Assembly (NCBI GenBank): GCA_028583605.1 | Contig: CM053332.1 | Coordinates: forward strand, 23,870,192 to 23,934,191 | Reading direction: 5' to 3' | Length of the DNA stretch: 64,000 nucleotides | From: Dastarcus helophoroides | Taxonomy: Eukaryota > Arthropoda > Insecta > Coleoptera > Bothrideridae | Part shown: piece after piece, positions 11,543 to 26,500 of the stretch | How the letters are laid out: every line of letters begins with the position of its first letter | Numbering within the stretch: position 1 is the first letter of the stretch | Program-made: the position numbers and the translations under genes | Notes under the pieces: model-generated | The model's database searches: none | Seen by the model: the letters and a program-made list of their open reading frames with translations, nothing else | Told to the model about the DNA's origin: nothing

Positions 11543-14500
11543 TTATCTTTTCCATTCGAGCAGTTTATCTAATATCAAACTAGACTCTTCAGATCCGTAA
11601 AGGGCTATTTTCTTATCGAGTATCATAAAGTCTTGCTCTGCTACAACTAAGTCTATAAAAGTTAAAAACATGGTTGTATCCGTGAACCATTTCAAAAAAC
11701 GTCTGATCCCTTTTGTTTTTCCGTTCCGGATGAAATTCTCTTTCTGAAAATATAACAAAAGCTGTAGCATGTTGGAATTCGTTTCCATTCATTTTCACCT
11801 GAAACGTCCCGTCAACGATAAAATTTTTGTAATCTTTAAGGCATACTATAAACACTTGAAGATAAGCGTCGCTAAGATAAACCGAATGAACGTAATCCTC
11901 AGGAGGGATAGTTTTGGCCAAAGCTATGCTTTTCTTCCACGATTTCAACATATAGCTGCTCAATATTTTGTCTTCGTCTCCTTCTTCAATTAGAATGCTG
12001 CCTTCGTCTAAATCCACCACTATACCCTAAAACGAGCTCAAAATTCGCTTCGTCCTTTTCAACTTGTTGGAAAATTACTTACATGTTCAATTTTGTACTG
12101 GTTCACTACCGCTACGGACAGAACCCCGCAAATGACCGGAGTTGGCGACTCCACGACATCCCACAAAGTCTGAGGTAAAATCGGAATGAAGGTGTGCGGC
12201 CAAGAAAAAGGATAGAGAATGGTTTGGAGAGATTCGACGCACGACGACAATTTGCTGAAAAGGAATTGATCATTTTGAAACAATGACAGTGTTCTGGAGT
12301 AAAATATTTAAGAGCTGAACGTCCGCGTGACAGAAGAGCAAGAATTTTTGGGTCACTCGTTAGAAAAACAAGAAAGGGCGCGAGATCTAGCAACGCTGAA
12401 GGGGACAAACAGACAGACAAACACACTTTCGCATTCATATATTAATAAGGATTTTATGGTGCAATTTGTAATATTTATATTGCAAGTTTTGACATTTTCT
12501 AATGTAATCTATGGTGCAATTTTGGTAATTTTTTAGTGCAATAACATCCGATCTTTATTAATAACTATATCACATAGTAATTTGTTGTCTAAACTGTCAG
12601 TTGTATTTTACTGCGAAAAGTGCCTGCGCATATACGAAATTGTGAAACGCACAATCACCATGTTAGAACAGACCAATTGGAACGCTTGTACTTTGCCCGG
12701 TTCTGTAGTCCAGACCATAGAGTAAACATAAACTAGAAATGACAAACAAACTTTCGTGTCGTTGTTATTGGAGCGAGAGGGAAGATGTTTATCAACATGA
12801 ATTTTGGCAGCCAAAAATTGTTTTTTGCAATTTTGTCGTTAATTGCAGCTTTAATGAGATTAAATCTAGTATTCATTATGCAGCATATCGATTAAAAGTT
12901 GTTCATAGCGTTGATTGTTAGTAAAAAGAGTTATTTTGAAAATAATTTGTATACTTCAAAGAGAAGTGTGTTCAAGATCGTTTATTGAGTAGGATTCAGG
13001 GTCGTATTCACATCGAATGCTTTCTAAAATTATCTATTTCAATTAGCCTACTAGTAAAAAAATTGATGTGGATGGAAAAATGCTATATCCGACCAAAAAA
13101 GGGCCACATTAATCATTTTTTTTATACAATGAGGTCCAAAATTAACGCATCAATTCATTATTTACGTAATTTAAAATTTATGAGCAGGTCTATACTGAAT
13201 TCTAAAATGAAACTTTTTGAGCATAGTTTTATCCTTTTCTCTTCAACATCCTTGAAATGACAATTATCTCTTTGAGATTTTTAAATTGAACGAGAGTGTG
13301 CTTGATAGGTCATTTGGAAGGGATTTTAATTATCTATTCAGCAAAGTTTTTTTGAATTTTATTAATATTCGTTGAGAAAATTAAATCTGACAATTTTAAA
13401 ATGGGTTTCAAATGTATCTCAATTATGCTCATGTATCAAATATCTGTAAAATCTGACTTTTCTAATTGAATTTGTGTCATACTTATTCAATTTGAATGTA
13501 TTCCTTTTTTCTGATACGCGGATGGCAAACTATCCAACACGAAGGAAGAAGTAAAAAGGATTTCCTTTTTACATATCAGAAAAAAATGTACTTGTTTTCT
13601 TTACCGGCAATTTATCAGTAAAATCCTGTATGACCAGTGGCGGCTGGCGTATAAGCACTGTGGAACCGCAGCACCCCCAGTTTCGCTTACGAGTTTTTTT
13701 CTTAAAATTTCTCGAACAGTTTTTATTGCACAATTTTTTGTAGAAATTTTAAATTTTCTCCGATTTCTTTTTATAGAAATTTTGGGTTTCTTTCACGAAG
13801 TTACGACATTTAAAAACATATTTTATTTTTAATTTTGATCAAATTAAAATTGCATTTATTTTAACTTTAAAAAACGTTGATATACCATTCAGTGTTGCTT
13901 GGGAACATCGACTACAGAAAACAGCCTGCGTGTCGTCTCTAGTTATAAAACCTCTTTGGTCCAAACAGAGACAAATCCAATAAGCGATCGATTAATATAT
14001 CAGCTAGTTTGCAAATAAATGTCAAAATTTGCAGGTTTGCACCTGCCATTGAGCATTTGCGAATTTACTCACCTTATAACGCAACTTACTAAAATGACCT
14101 TTCTCTCTAATAGGAGAGAAGCAAATATCTTGTGCAAAATATCAGTCGACAAAGTGTGAAGTGGACGAAGATCGGCGTTTTCGTATCTCGAATCGTGATG
14201 TAAAGTCATGATCAATTCCATGGTGTCCTTAGTTTCTTGAATAATATTCGGCATGGCGCCGTTTCCGACGCAAATTCGATCGACATGATCGCCGATTATC
14301 TCCTTTTCCTTATCCGCTTTATTCAGGGTTCCGTACTGACCGGTATTATTGACGAAAACGTAACTATTCAAATCCAAGGAGTCCTTATTACTTTCGACGA
14401 CGTTCGCGTTGCACGCCTTTTTCAACCAGCTTAAATCGATTTTCACCGATTCTCCGGGAAGTGGGAATTTGTTATTGTAAAATTTGTCGATCAGTTTGTC

Positions 14501-17500
14501 TCTCAATCTGTCGGGTATCCCGTGCCGCGATTCCAATTCTTCGAGTATCCTAGTATAAAACCGAGGTGCTCTGTGTTTACTCAAGATGCAGTAAGCCAAA
14601 GGTAGGCAATTGTGGGAGCCTTCCGGCATCACTCTTCTGCAATATCCGAACGTTCTCTCGCCTTTGTCGTCCGTTATAACGAGAGAATAGCATTGGGCTT
14701 TATTGGATCTGTCCAAAGGGCCGCTGGTCGCCTCGGGAAAACACAAGTCCTCGATTTTATGGGGAATGTCCACCTTTAATTTAAGCAAAAATTAAATCCC
14801 TGTATTTTAAAGGAAGCGTTAGTTTTTTTATATTTAATGGTAATTTAATTAACAAAATAAACATAGTCCGACTACATATGGCCCCGACAAGGTCAAAATT
14901 TAAATAATTAGAGATAAACAAGGACACATTTCTAGGGGCCTATCAAGATATTACACACATCAGGAAAGTCAAAAACTGTCCATAGGGAGAATGTTAATGA
15001 GAGATTTAACATTAAGAGCTAATAGTGGGATAGATGGGCGGCGCCTTGTATTCTCCTACACCGGTGTAAACAATTCAACGCAGAGCGCAACGATGTGCTG
15101 GTGGAGATTTCAGTAGTACATCATGGCTTCTAACGTGTTCTGTTACGGGATTACTACTGGCAGGTAACAATTTTATTAAAATTTGCGTACCACATGCTGT
15201 TTGTTCTTCTAGTCCGTTGATTTAATCAACGACTGAGGCAAAATAAAACTGATATTTTTTAATAACCAAAATAAAGGAGATTTCTCAAACAAAATAACTA
15301 ATAATTTTAATGAAGAATATAACACAATAACTCTTTAAACATTACAATATAAGGAGTTCAAATAGGCCGCCAGAATGTGCTAAAAAATATTACAGTCTGT
15401 TGTAAAACTCTCGACTAGTTTTTTCTAACATCTAAACTGGAAGATACGAGCATGCTACGTCAAAGTAGGGGCCATAGAAAACTATGGAAGGGACGATTTT
15501 TAGTGTTTTACATGGACAATGAAAATTTTTCCTTATCTGCATAGAACACACATGAGGTAGGCCACGGAAAGGTATTTATACAAATGATAGACATAGGAAA
15601 GAATAAGCGTTACTTACATCGTAAGGAAATTTAAATTTGATTTGACGCACTTCCTTGTTCCATTCCACTATTAGACAACAAAAGAACAACGTATCGACTT
15701 TTTTAAAACTACACTTATTGTACTTAGAGACCCGCTTGACGTAGGTGGAAAATTTATCGTAAATTTCATCTTCGGACGATTTTCCCGCTTTTTCGGTCCT
15801 TTCACTTTCACTATTCGATTCGTTCGAAAAACACTTGTCCAAAGTTTTCTGCAGGGTCGTTTTCAAATTATCGACTCTGTTGTTCTGCTCGTTTTCGTCC
15901 ACGATTCTTTTGGTCGATTTATCACGTTGCTCCGATTTCGATTCGAAGGCTTCGATTAAGTGTTTAATTTTCGGCGAGTTTTCGAAAGTTTTGCGTTCTT
16001 CCATAGGTGTCGAAATGGCCGAATCTGACGTGAAGGACGATAAGGACGAATTTTCCGAATTGGACACCTAGAAAATAAGGAGGAACTCTAAAAATCAATT
16101 TGTTTGGGAAAACACAGGCGGGTTAAGCCGAGCGTATCGTGCAGCGTTAAGCCCCATGTCGCTATAATAAGAGATTAAAATTTTTTTGCGGCTTACCTTT
16201 CATAGTGTTAATTTGTAATGTTGTGCGTATAACGACGAAATTTCTTAAGTAAATATTAAATATGTTCCACTTTTAAATCTATTTAGTTGGCACAGAATCG
16301 ATTAATTATTTAAATACTAGTTGGTACTGACAATTTCGACGATTTTTCAAAAAAAAATTTATTTTTCCGAAATTTCGACTTAAATGGTATTTTTATTTGA
16401 AAAATTCTGATAGTTACATGAAATAAACAAGAGTACCTTTTTTATTCAAAATTGAACTGCCTTTTAGATTTTTTAGTCATTTTAGCCATAACTCATTAGG
16501 CAAAAAGATATATGGTAATTTACTTAAGTAACAGGGTGTAACTAACGCCCTGAATAAATAAGGCGAAGTTCATCATTAAATTCGTAATTCTCGTGCCAAA
16601 AAACAAAGTTGCAAATTTTTCAGACGATACTGCTTAAAATCACAAAATTATTAAGAAGTTTCAAATTAAAATTCCAACTTTGAACCTCGTAAACCTGCAA
16701 CATTTGTATAAGGCGTGTTAAATTCAATCACCACCCTGTATATTAGTAAGGATTGAAATTTGTGTTTAAAAATATGCATTTTTAAATATGTATCAGTTAA
16801 TGTTTAATAATCACCAACGATAATTTGATCATTTTTTTAATTATAACGTTTTTCTGGCTATACATAACTTACGTAAAATGTAAATACGTACTACAACTTA
16901 TGGATTTTTCAAAAGCATTTATATATTGATTAACAATGCCATTTTCTTGTACATGTATTATATATTTTAAAAAGTATCAAAAATAGAGTAATAAATTAAA
17001 ATGGCAAAGTTCTAATTATTTTATCAGCAAATAAATATACTAATATAATGAATAATGAGTTCATTGTGAAAGATGCTGCTACTGCTAGCATAAAAAAGAA
17101 TAATAGAACTTTGACCGAGCAATTACATTATTATAAACGACCACACTATTGAAAAACAAACACAAAATACGGACACATAAAATGTATTGATATTTAAAAA
17201 ATACTTACATTAATATATCGCACTTCAATCATGCAAATCGTCACGGCATCATATCAATATTAAAGCCAATTAAAACTACGGGAATAAAATCATGTTAAGC
17301 TACACTACAGTGGTATGTATGTAAATAGAGAATGACTAATAACTTGTTAAAAAGTATTTCCCAGCTTCAGAAAAATTAAACAATGTTAAAGGTTCTATAT
17401 ACAAATGGGAAAACCCAATCCTTAACCTAGTTACAGGATTCGCGACACTACTGAAACCCAAGTTACCAAAATAGAAATTCTATTTGATTAAACGAAACAT

Positions 17501-20500
17501 GAAAAATCATCGATTGAACTATTTATTACTTTTAAACGGCTAAATAACATCGTCCGATTACAAAATATGTTTCGTATAAATCAAATAATTTTTTTTTATA
17601 TATACAACGACGAACAATTAAATATATACCTGTTTCGAGTCTTTAACACTGGCGACATCACAATTTGACGAGTCGAATTCATTCTGAAAACAACTCAAAT
17701 TAAAAAAAATTACACCTAGTTAGAAAAGAGGTTACTTCTCGTTTTTTGAAAAAGGCATGCGGCAGATCTAAAACGCAGCAATGCAATTTAAAAGGAAGAC
17801 AGTAGAACATTTAGTTTTTAAATGTATAACAAAATAACACGATGAAACATTAATCCTTGGGCTTTACGCGATGTTGATCCTAACAATAGATTTTGTATCA
17901 AGGTTCGCTCTGCAGCGAAATAAAAAAAATGTAGCTAATTGACTTTATCCCAAATTATGAAATCGAATACGAGGATAAATCAAATATCTCTTTTAACAAG
18001 TAAAAAAAAATATTTAATCGCTAAAAAGCTTCACGCTAATTAACATTCTACTTTTTGTAAATAAATCGAGAGAGAAAGTTTAAGTGAAATAATTACAATA
18101 TCGATGAACGTAACGCGTATATTTCTAGAAAAAGTGATTGTTCTGTTTCGTTTTTATTTTCTAATAATGAATCGTTAGACCGATCCAATACGTAAATAGT
18201 TATCGCTGCTTCAGTTAAAATATAATAACTTACTTTTTCAGAATAACTCATTCTGATCGGGCGTTCTTCACTGCATAACACCGGGCTACTCTGTAACAAG
18301 CAAAAAAAGACCGTCAGCTTGATTCAGAGCTTTGCCGATAAGATAGTAAAGCTTCCTGTGGTGAAAATCAGTAAATATAAATAACCATCCATTTTATCTT
18401 ATTTAAAGTAAATATGTAATTGCATAAAAAGCTATATGTAGGTGTCTATTTTTCCAGCATAGTAATTAAATTTGGGGTTATTCGGCGAGCATTAAATAGA
18501 AAGTAGGTAGTTTTCTTTAATATTGGAAACTTGTAAACAACCAACAAAACGAGAGAGTTTGAATTAAAATTAGCAATGATAAAAAACAAGATTAAAATAT
18601 ACAGAAACCGGGCATGAAAGTATTATAATCACAAAATTTAAAATATGTAGCACACGTATCATCTGCATATTATTTCTAATATAAATAAATTTGGAAAGTG
18701 AATTCTAATGTTTATCCTTAAACTGATACTGACACTGCATCAAATAATCCACCTGTAATTAGTTATGGAACTCGGGAAAAAGGTACCCCAGTATTTAGGA
18801 GCATCACACCAACTGATCACACCGGGTCACCCTGTAAAGTTTGGAAAATGTTATATTCGCCATTCAAACAATGTCCTTTATCCCTTGACCATAGAAGATT
18901 TTACCCTTGTAGATAATATAATTTGCGAAATGCAGAGGCGAGTGGTGAATTTTTGACAAGGGGTGCGCAGATGCAAACATATTAGTAGTTAAGAGTTTAG
19001 ATGACACCAGTGCCATAGCAAGGTATTAAATTTAAGAGAAACAAAAGTGATACAAAAGGTGCGATATTTAATAGTATTTTTACGAATTAAATTTAATTAA
19101 CATCTTATAGCCTCCAAAATATTTTTGGGTTATCATCTCTAGATTATTTTCATCGAGTACAAAAAAAAAACATTATCCATATTTCTGAGCCACTTTAAAG
19201 TACTCTATAGGGTTGCACGTCGTTACGGCTCTGGGTTACTTAATTAAAATTGTTTGCTTTCATAGGAATAAAATTGTATCACTTTTTCATTAAATCTGCA
19301 TTTGAAAATAAAATATATTTTATTACAAAGTTTTAATTAAACTCTACAGAAACATTTAAAAAATATTTTTTTAAACAAAATCCGCTCTACGATCTTTTAA
19401 AGAAATAAAGTGTTCTCTACTTTCTCATCAAAATTGTTTAAATCCAAATTTACAAATTAATAATTATTGCACTCACGTACCCCGGGCTAGCTTTAACGTG
19501 TGGTTCTGTAAATTATTTCTCCGTATCCCGTGGGGGCCGTTGATAGGCATCGCACGGCACCCTCGCTAGGTGCATAATTCTGCGCGCACCAACTTATTTA
19601 AATTTCCTTATAATATTTAATATATATAATGAAATCAAACGTTGGTGTATTTTATTCCAAGTGATTCACAAGTATTATTAGTTAATTAATATGTCATTAT
19701 TATGTGTTTAAAAATGTGATAAATCCAAGTCTTTTACATTAAACCGAAAAGAATAGATCGCTCATTTCACGAGAAGCGCGCGCTCTTGCGCTCTTTAAGA
19801 CCAGCCGCCACTAGCGAAATATGAAATACTATAAAGAACTAATATAGAACAGTGCGAAATCAGTTTAAAATTGTCATAAAACCATAGACAACAGATAAAA
19901 CATTATACAAATACATAGTTTTTAGAATAGCATTAAAAAAGAAAACTAGTACCACATTACATGTCCTTTGGAACGCAATTAAATCGACGATCAGACGATA
20001 AATTGGTGTGGCACGTCGCGCTGCGTCGTCCTAATAACAAGTTTACCAGATATCAAAAATACATCAAGTCGATATTTCAGGAAAAAAGGGTCGAAATTTC
20101 TCGACTTAATATTTATTTTTTAATGGCTGCCTGAGTGAAGGACTAGCTGCCTTTTGCCACCCCACTGTGATGTCAGAAAATATCCGCTATTGAGATAATA
20201 GTCGAAATTTTGTGAAATTAACTTTTCTGGAATTCTTGTTTTCTTGCAAAAATTCAACACTTTCAATATATTTTTCAAAATTTTCAAGTAAGTATTATTC
20301 TAAATATTTTTACTTTTTTATCAAAAGACCTATCAAATTTTAAGAAAAACAAAAAGCAAAATTTAATATAAAGTCGAAATTTGCAGGACGAATTTAAAAA
20401 AAATGAGATTTTCAGAAAAAGTAAAATTTTGAGAAATTACGAAATTTTGAAGAAAGAAAACCGACGAATTTTGAGATAAAAATTTGAAGTTTAAAAAAAG

Positions 20501-23500
20501 CCAATTTGGATAAAAGAGCTCGAATTCTAGGTTCAATTCGAAGTTTCAAAAGAAAAAAAGAAATTTTGTAAAAAAAAGACGAATATTTATAAAAAGGTGG
20601 AAGTTTCAAAGAAAGGAACAAATGAAAATTTTTGGAAAAGAGTCCCGCAGTTAAGAATATAAAATTCCAGTTAGTTTTATGAATCAGGGGAGAGCAAACG
20701 CCCTAGTGCCCTATTCTAGTTAACGAGGAAGAAAATTAAAAAAGAAAAGAAAGATAAAAGAAAAAAAAAAGAGAATTAAAAAAATAGTTTTTATTAGATG
20801 GGACTGGATGATTACCACATTAGTTGTTAGGTGCGCTATCAATGGACCCCTAAACTCATGATATAGATACCTCAAAGGTCCATGAACACCATTTTAACCC
20901 ATTCACTGCTGATTCAAAAATGTATGAAAACTACAGATGTTCAATAAATCTACTATTAAATGAGTTACATTTGCATGTATATATTATATACATTTTTCGG
21001 TAAAACGACTAACTATTTTGATAAAATCGTTAACTAGGGATTTTTTGAGCCGAAAAAATGATCCAGATAGGTGTTTTGGTAAAAATTTGGAATCAACAGT
21101 TCTTGAGAAGATTTTAATTCTTCATGAACAAATTTTTTATCTCCTAAACAGCTCTATCGATTTCGATAAAACTTGGTAATTAAGGTTTTTTTTAATTAAA
21201 AAAAATTTGATATCACCATTTTTAGGAATATATTGCTCCTTGAGGAAGAAATTTTTATCTCGGAAACGGTTGTATCGATTTCGATGCAATTCGGTAAATA
21301 AGGGTTTTTTAGATTAAGAAAACGATAAGTATATAAATTTGGGATCGCATTTTGTCAGAGACATCATTGGCCTGGCCAAGAACAATTTTTATTTCCGAAA
21401 GGGGTTTATCGATTCCGACAAAATTTAGCAAATGGAGGATTTTTGTGTCAACAAAATGATCTAGACCAGGAATGAGCAACCTTTTTTCAGAGACTGAGAA
21501 AAATATGAATGCGCTTGCACTCCCTGGTTCATGCGGCAAACTGAAAATTTGTATGTATTTAATTGGAGGACTTTCCAATTCTTCAGAATTCATCCTAACC
21601 TTGAAACATTTTTTCGAAATTTCTATCTTTTTCTCAAATTTTGTATATTTTTTTACAAAATTTGACTTTTTCTTTTAAAATATTGCGTTTATTCATAAAT
21701 TTGCCTTCTTTTATCAAACATGACTGTCAACATTTTGAATTTAAAAGTCTCTCGTTTTTTTTCTGAAAATTCCCCATTCCTCGAAATTGAACTTTTCCTG
21801 CAAATTTCGCCTCTTTTTGATTCTGAAAATTCCAGATTGTTTATTAAAATTTGTTTTTTTTTCGAAATCTCTTGACGAAAAGGTATATTTTTTAGAAATT
21901 TACTATTTTTGTGAAAAAACAAAAATGTCTTTGTAAACTTCAACCCTTTTTTAATCCAAATTTATGGTAGTTTCAACTTATTTGTCAAAATTTTGATGTG
22001 TTATCACAATATTTGTCATTTTCTGACACGTCTGTTGAGGTAAGGTAGGAAGCTTGTCTTCCTCTGACTCGTCCAGAGAGTCCAGAGAAAATAAATATTC
22101 GATTTTTCTTTTAAAATTTACTCTTTTTCTGACTTTTCGAAGTGTCACTAAGATTAAATGCTTTTTCTCAAAATTTAGATCTTTTTTGCAAAATTTCACT
22201 TACAATATCGTCTTTTTTCTCGGGGTATGACTATTTTTTTTTTACTTTATTATTACTTTAGACAACTTTTTGTCCATTTCAAAGTTTTCTCGAAGTTTTT
22301 TTTAAATTCCGATATTTTTCTGAACATTTACTAAAAATTTCGATTTTTAAGATTTTAACTTTTTTAGAAATTCTGACTGGTTTCCTGAAATTTGTCTTTT
22401 TCAGGAAATCTTGATTTTTATCTCACTCTCCGATATTTAATATTTCAATAAATTTTTTCTTTTTTTTTTGGTGAATTCGTCTTTTTTTCTCAAAATTTCG
22501 AATTTTTCTAAGATAGTCTTTTACCTAAAATGCGCATGTTCCTCAAAATTTGTCTTTTTCGAAATTTTGATTTTGTTTTTAAAATTCTACCTTTTGGACT
22601 TTTTCAAAGAAATTTTCTGAAAATGTTCACTTTTCTGTTGTTGTGAAAAATATATTTGGGGATTTCGAGAAAAAGATTTTTTTGTAAATTCAACATCTTT
22701 ACTGAATTTTAAAATTTTAGAACAATGTTTTTGAATTTTGCGATTTTTCTTTCTCAGGATTGGACTTTTTTTTTGAAAATTGCGTCTTTTCATAAATTCA
22801 GATCTTTGAAAATTTTGATTTTTTTTTGAATATTGCACATTTCTCGAGTTTTTGAGAAAAATTAGGTTTTTATTTTCAATATGATTTATAGAAATTTTCA
22901 ACTTTTTCAATTTTTCTCCTATACTTGGACCTTCTTCTGAAAATTTGGAATGTTTCCTAGAAAATTCAATATTTTTTTGTAATTTGTAACGTAATTTTAA
23001 AAAATTCTGAATTTTTTTTCGAAGTCTTTGTTATTTCTGATTTTTTTAAAATCTTATTCCCGATAATTTCAACTTGACTTTTAACTCAAAATTCAATTTA
23101 TCTGTTTCTGGACATTTCCATTTAAAATGAAATTTTTTCCAAAGATTTAGACTTTTTCACAAAATTCGTTCATTTTTTTTTTAATTGGATCGAAATTTTA
23201 ATGGAAATCTAAACAATCTGAGAAGAATATTTTTAGGAAATCTTGAAAAAAAAATCCTTGAAAAATTTCAAAAATATGACAAAACTGTAATAAAATAAAA
23301 ATTCTGAAATCATTGTTTTTAAAAGTTTCATTTTTTTACCTGAATTCGATTTGTTCTGGAAATTACAACTCTTTTTACAAACATTTCTTTTTGCCAATTT
23401 CGTCTCTTACATTTCCACTTTTTCAAAATTTCGACATTTCTTAAAGTTCTCCAAAAGGTTTTTTTCTTAAGATTGGACTTAGACACGCTGCGCGTGTTTT

Positions 23501-26500
23501 GAGCATGAAGCGATTGTTCCTATGGACACGCTAGGCGTGTTCTTACCGTGGAATGTGTTAAAGAAAGGCTGCCACACTTACTACTAATTAATTCTATGTC
23601 GATAAAATTCGAGAAGGTAAAATCTACTTTTATATTATATTATAAATAGCAAATTATTAAAAACTTCTATATTTTTAAATTCCTTATTTTTTTAAATAAA
23701 TTTCAACCTCACCCACCGTTAGCAGCCACTACTAACAAAGTAATTAAATTTCAAAGGACGTCTACTCAATTGTGTACTCTTACAACTTTCAACATCGAGA
23801 AAAAAAGTGTATATTATATTTATAACGCAGGTAACGGGATATGTTACACTTCAGCAAAATTTCCGCTTTTTCTCGAAGTTTCGACTGTTATGTAGTAAAT
23901 TTGATTTTTATTGAATCATAAATCTTGTCCCTTGAAACCAAGAAAGATTAAAAAACACAATTTTTTATTTAAAATAAAATTAAAAATTTCATTCTTCTTG
24001 AAAATTTTCACTATTCTGAAAAATTGAATTTTTCTCAAAATTTCGATTTTTAAAATACATGAACCTTAGTCGTAAGATGAAGATGTCGTTGTGTCGTCAT
24101 CGTCAAGCTTTGCATTTATTTACATAGAAAATGCGCCGTGCTCTATGCGCGAGAGTAGAAAATCGAGAAAGTGGGCGAAATCCGGCAACACTGAAGCGGA
24201 CAAACAGACAGACAAACACACTTTCGCATTTATATATTAGTAAGGATTTATTAATGATTTTTGTTTCTTTTTTTTTTGAAAATTTCATACTTTTCTAAGA
24301 AGCTTGATATTTTCTAAAAATTTTGAATGTTTCTGCAAATTTCTACAAATTTGCAGATTTGCAAATTTTATAATTATCTTGACTTTAGACTTATTTTTGA
24401 ATATTTCGACTTTTCTTAAAGAAATTTTGACTTTTGAATTTTTTTAAAAAGAATTCGAGCTTCTTTTGAAAACTTCCAATTTTTTTAAAAATCTCGACAT
24501 GTTTAAAAATTTTAATCTTTTGAACTGTTCCAAATATTTCAAATTATTTTGGATTTAGACCATTTTTTAAATATTTTCACTACAAAAATTCATTTTTTTT
24601 GTTTTCGACTTTTGAATCCTCCAATTTAAGGAATTTAGGTTATTTTTTGAAAATTTTCAATTTGGTGGTTAAAAATTTCTGTTTGAAAATTATAACTTTT
24701 AAAATTACTAATTTTTTCAAAAAAATAATTTTTTTGGTGGAACGGACTGGTCCTTGGTTATCTTCAAAAATTGAAATACGACTTTGAAACCAAGAGATTA
24801 AAAAACACAACAAAGGTTGCTCTAACGCGTTTCGACAGCCAAGCTATCATCTTCAGAGAGAAACTACTCTTTCTCTCTCAAGATTGACTCTCGAAACGCG
24901 TTAGAGCAACTTTTGTTGTGTTTTTTAACCTTTTTTAATCTTTCTTGGTTTCAGGGGACAAGTTCTATATTTCAATTTTTGATTTCAGAGAGAAACTACT
25001 CTTTCTCTCTCAAGATGACAGCTTGGCTGCCGAAACGCGTTAGAGCAACCTTTGTTGTGTTTTTTAATCTTCTTAGTTTTAGGGAACAAGTTCCGTATTT
25101 CAATTTTTTTTTAATTATCTTCAAAATGTTGATTTTCGAGATTTTTTTTCAATAAATTCTACTTTATCTGATAATTTCGTCCTTTTTTCCCAAATTTGAC
25201 CTTGATCAGATCTTTTTGAAATTGTAGCTTGTTCCGAAATTTCGTCTTTTTTTTTACAAAGAACTTTTTCAATTTTCTTTGACTGAACATATTGACTATT
25301 TTTATAAATTTCAAAATTGTCCACTATTTTTCCAAGTTCTCAGAAAAATTCGAAATTTTGACTTTCAACTTTTCCACTGTTTTTTTTTTAATTGAACTTC
25401 TTGCAAAATTTCGACTTTCGGCGTTTTTTTGAAAACTATATTTTGTATTCTTTAAAAATTTCGACTTTTGTAAAAAAAATGTTGACCTTTCGGTAACAGT
25501 TTCGATTTTTTCTCGATATGTTAACTTCTTTTTTTGCAAAATTTCGACCCACTTTCAATATGTCGAACGTTTTTCAAATTGCAACCTTTTTATTTTGGAT
25601 ATTTCGACTTTTTTTCGATATTAAGAGTTTTATTAGATATTTCGAATTTTTTTCGATATTTCGAGTTTTTTTCGATATTTTAACATTTTTGAGGAATTTC
25701 GACTTTTGAAAATTAGTTGCTTTTCTTAAAATTATAATTTTTGAGAAATTTCAAAATATCTCAATTTTTCGCACTTTTCAAATTTTCATCCGAATTCTGA
25801 TTCGCTTTGAAAATTTTGATTCCCAAGGCTTCTTTCAAATGTTGATTTATTAATGTTTTTTTTGAAATCTTTACCCTTTAGAAAAATTCTTACATTTTAA
25901 AAATGTCAACCCGTTTTTAAAATTACGACATTTTTGTTAAATTTCGACTTATTTAAAGTTTTAGTCCCCCTTGGTGCGCCACTGAATTATCCAGTATTAG
26001 ATTTTTAGAAATTGAAACACTTACCATGTAATACAGGCTATTCCTTATGTTCTTATTTTCGGTTTTATCCCTGGGCTCGGCACATTCGTTAATATGATGA
26101 AATGGCTCAGCGTACACTGGCTCGTTAAGGGGACAGTCAAGAAAGAAAGACGAGCAAGGTCCTTTGACTCTTTCATAAGGTGAAGCGGAACAGGAAAGAC
26201 TGTGCAAACAATTTAAGTTGAATGTGGGCGATAGAATAGATTCTGCAGAGTTAGTTTTGGCAATGTGAGTTTTGCGATCGGGCGTTGGTGGAAGGGCGCA
26301 ATTCTTGCTTTTAAACAGCAAACTGTCATCGCTGTCTTCCCCGGAAGTGGTGGATATATCGATCTTTTGTCGCTTTTTTGACCGCAATTTGTTATTTCTT
26401 AAAGCGTCTTCGAGTTTATTGAGCATCGTCTTCGGGTCTGATTTCTTTGCGGGTGGCTTGTGACGCAAATTCAGCTTTTTATTCAAATCCTTTGAAATCT

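Noticed and set aside
11613..12020. Frame change in the last DENND2 exon read as a frameshift mutation
   Set aside because: A 55 bp intron (11744-11798) with TTTCAG|GTGAAA donor and TTATATTTTCAG acceptor restores the family sequence exactly in phase 0.
18765..18956. 63 aa ORF starting MELGKKVPQYLGASHQLITP next to a hAT element
   Set aside because: No recognisable family or splice sites joining it to DENND2, and its last codons lie in the hAT terminus; probably transposon debris or chance.
21600..25950. Many 60-107 aa ORFs rich in Phe, Lys, Ser and Asn
   Set aside because: Composition products of GAAATTT-type repeat DNA; no domain, no start context, and similar ORFs appear in every such block.
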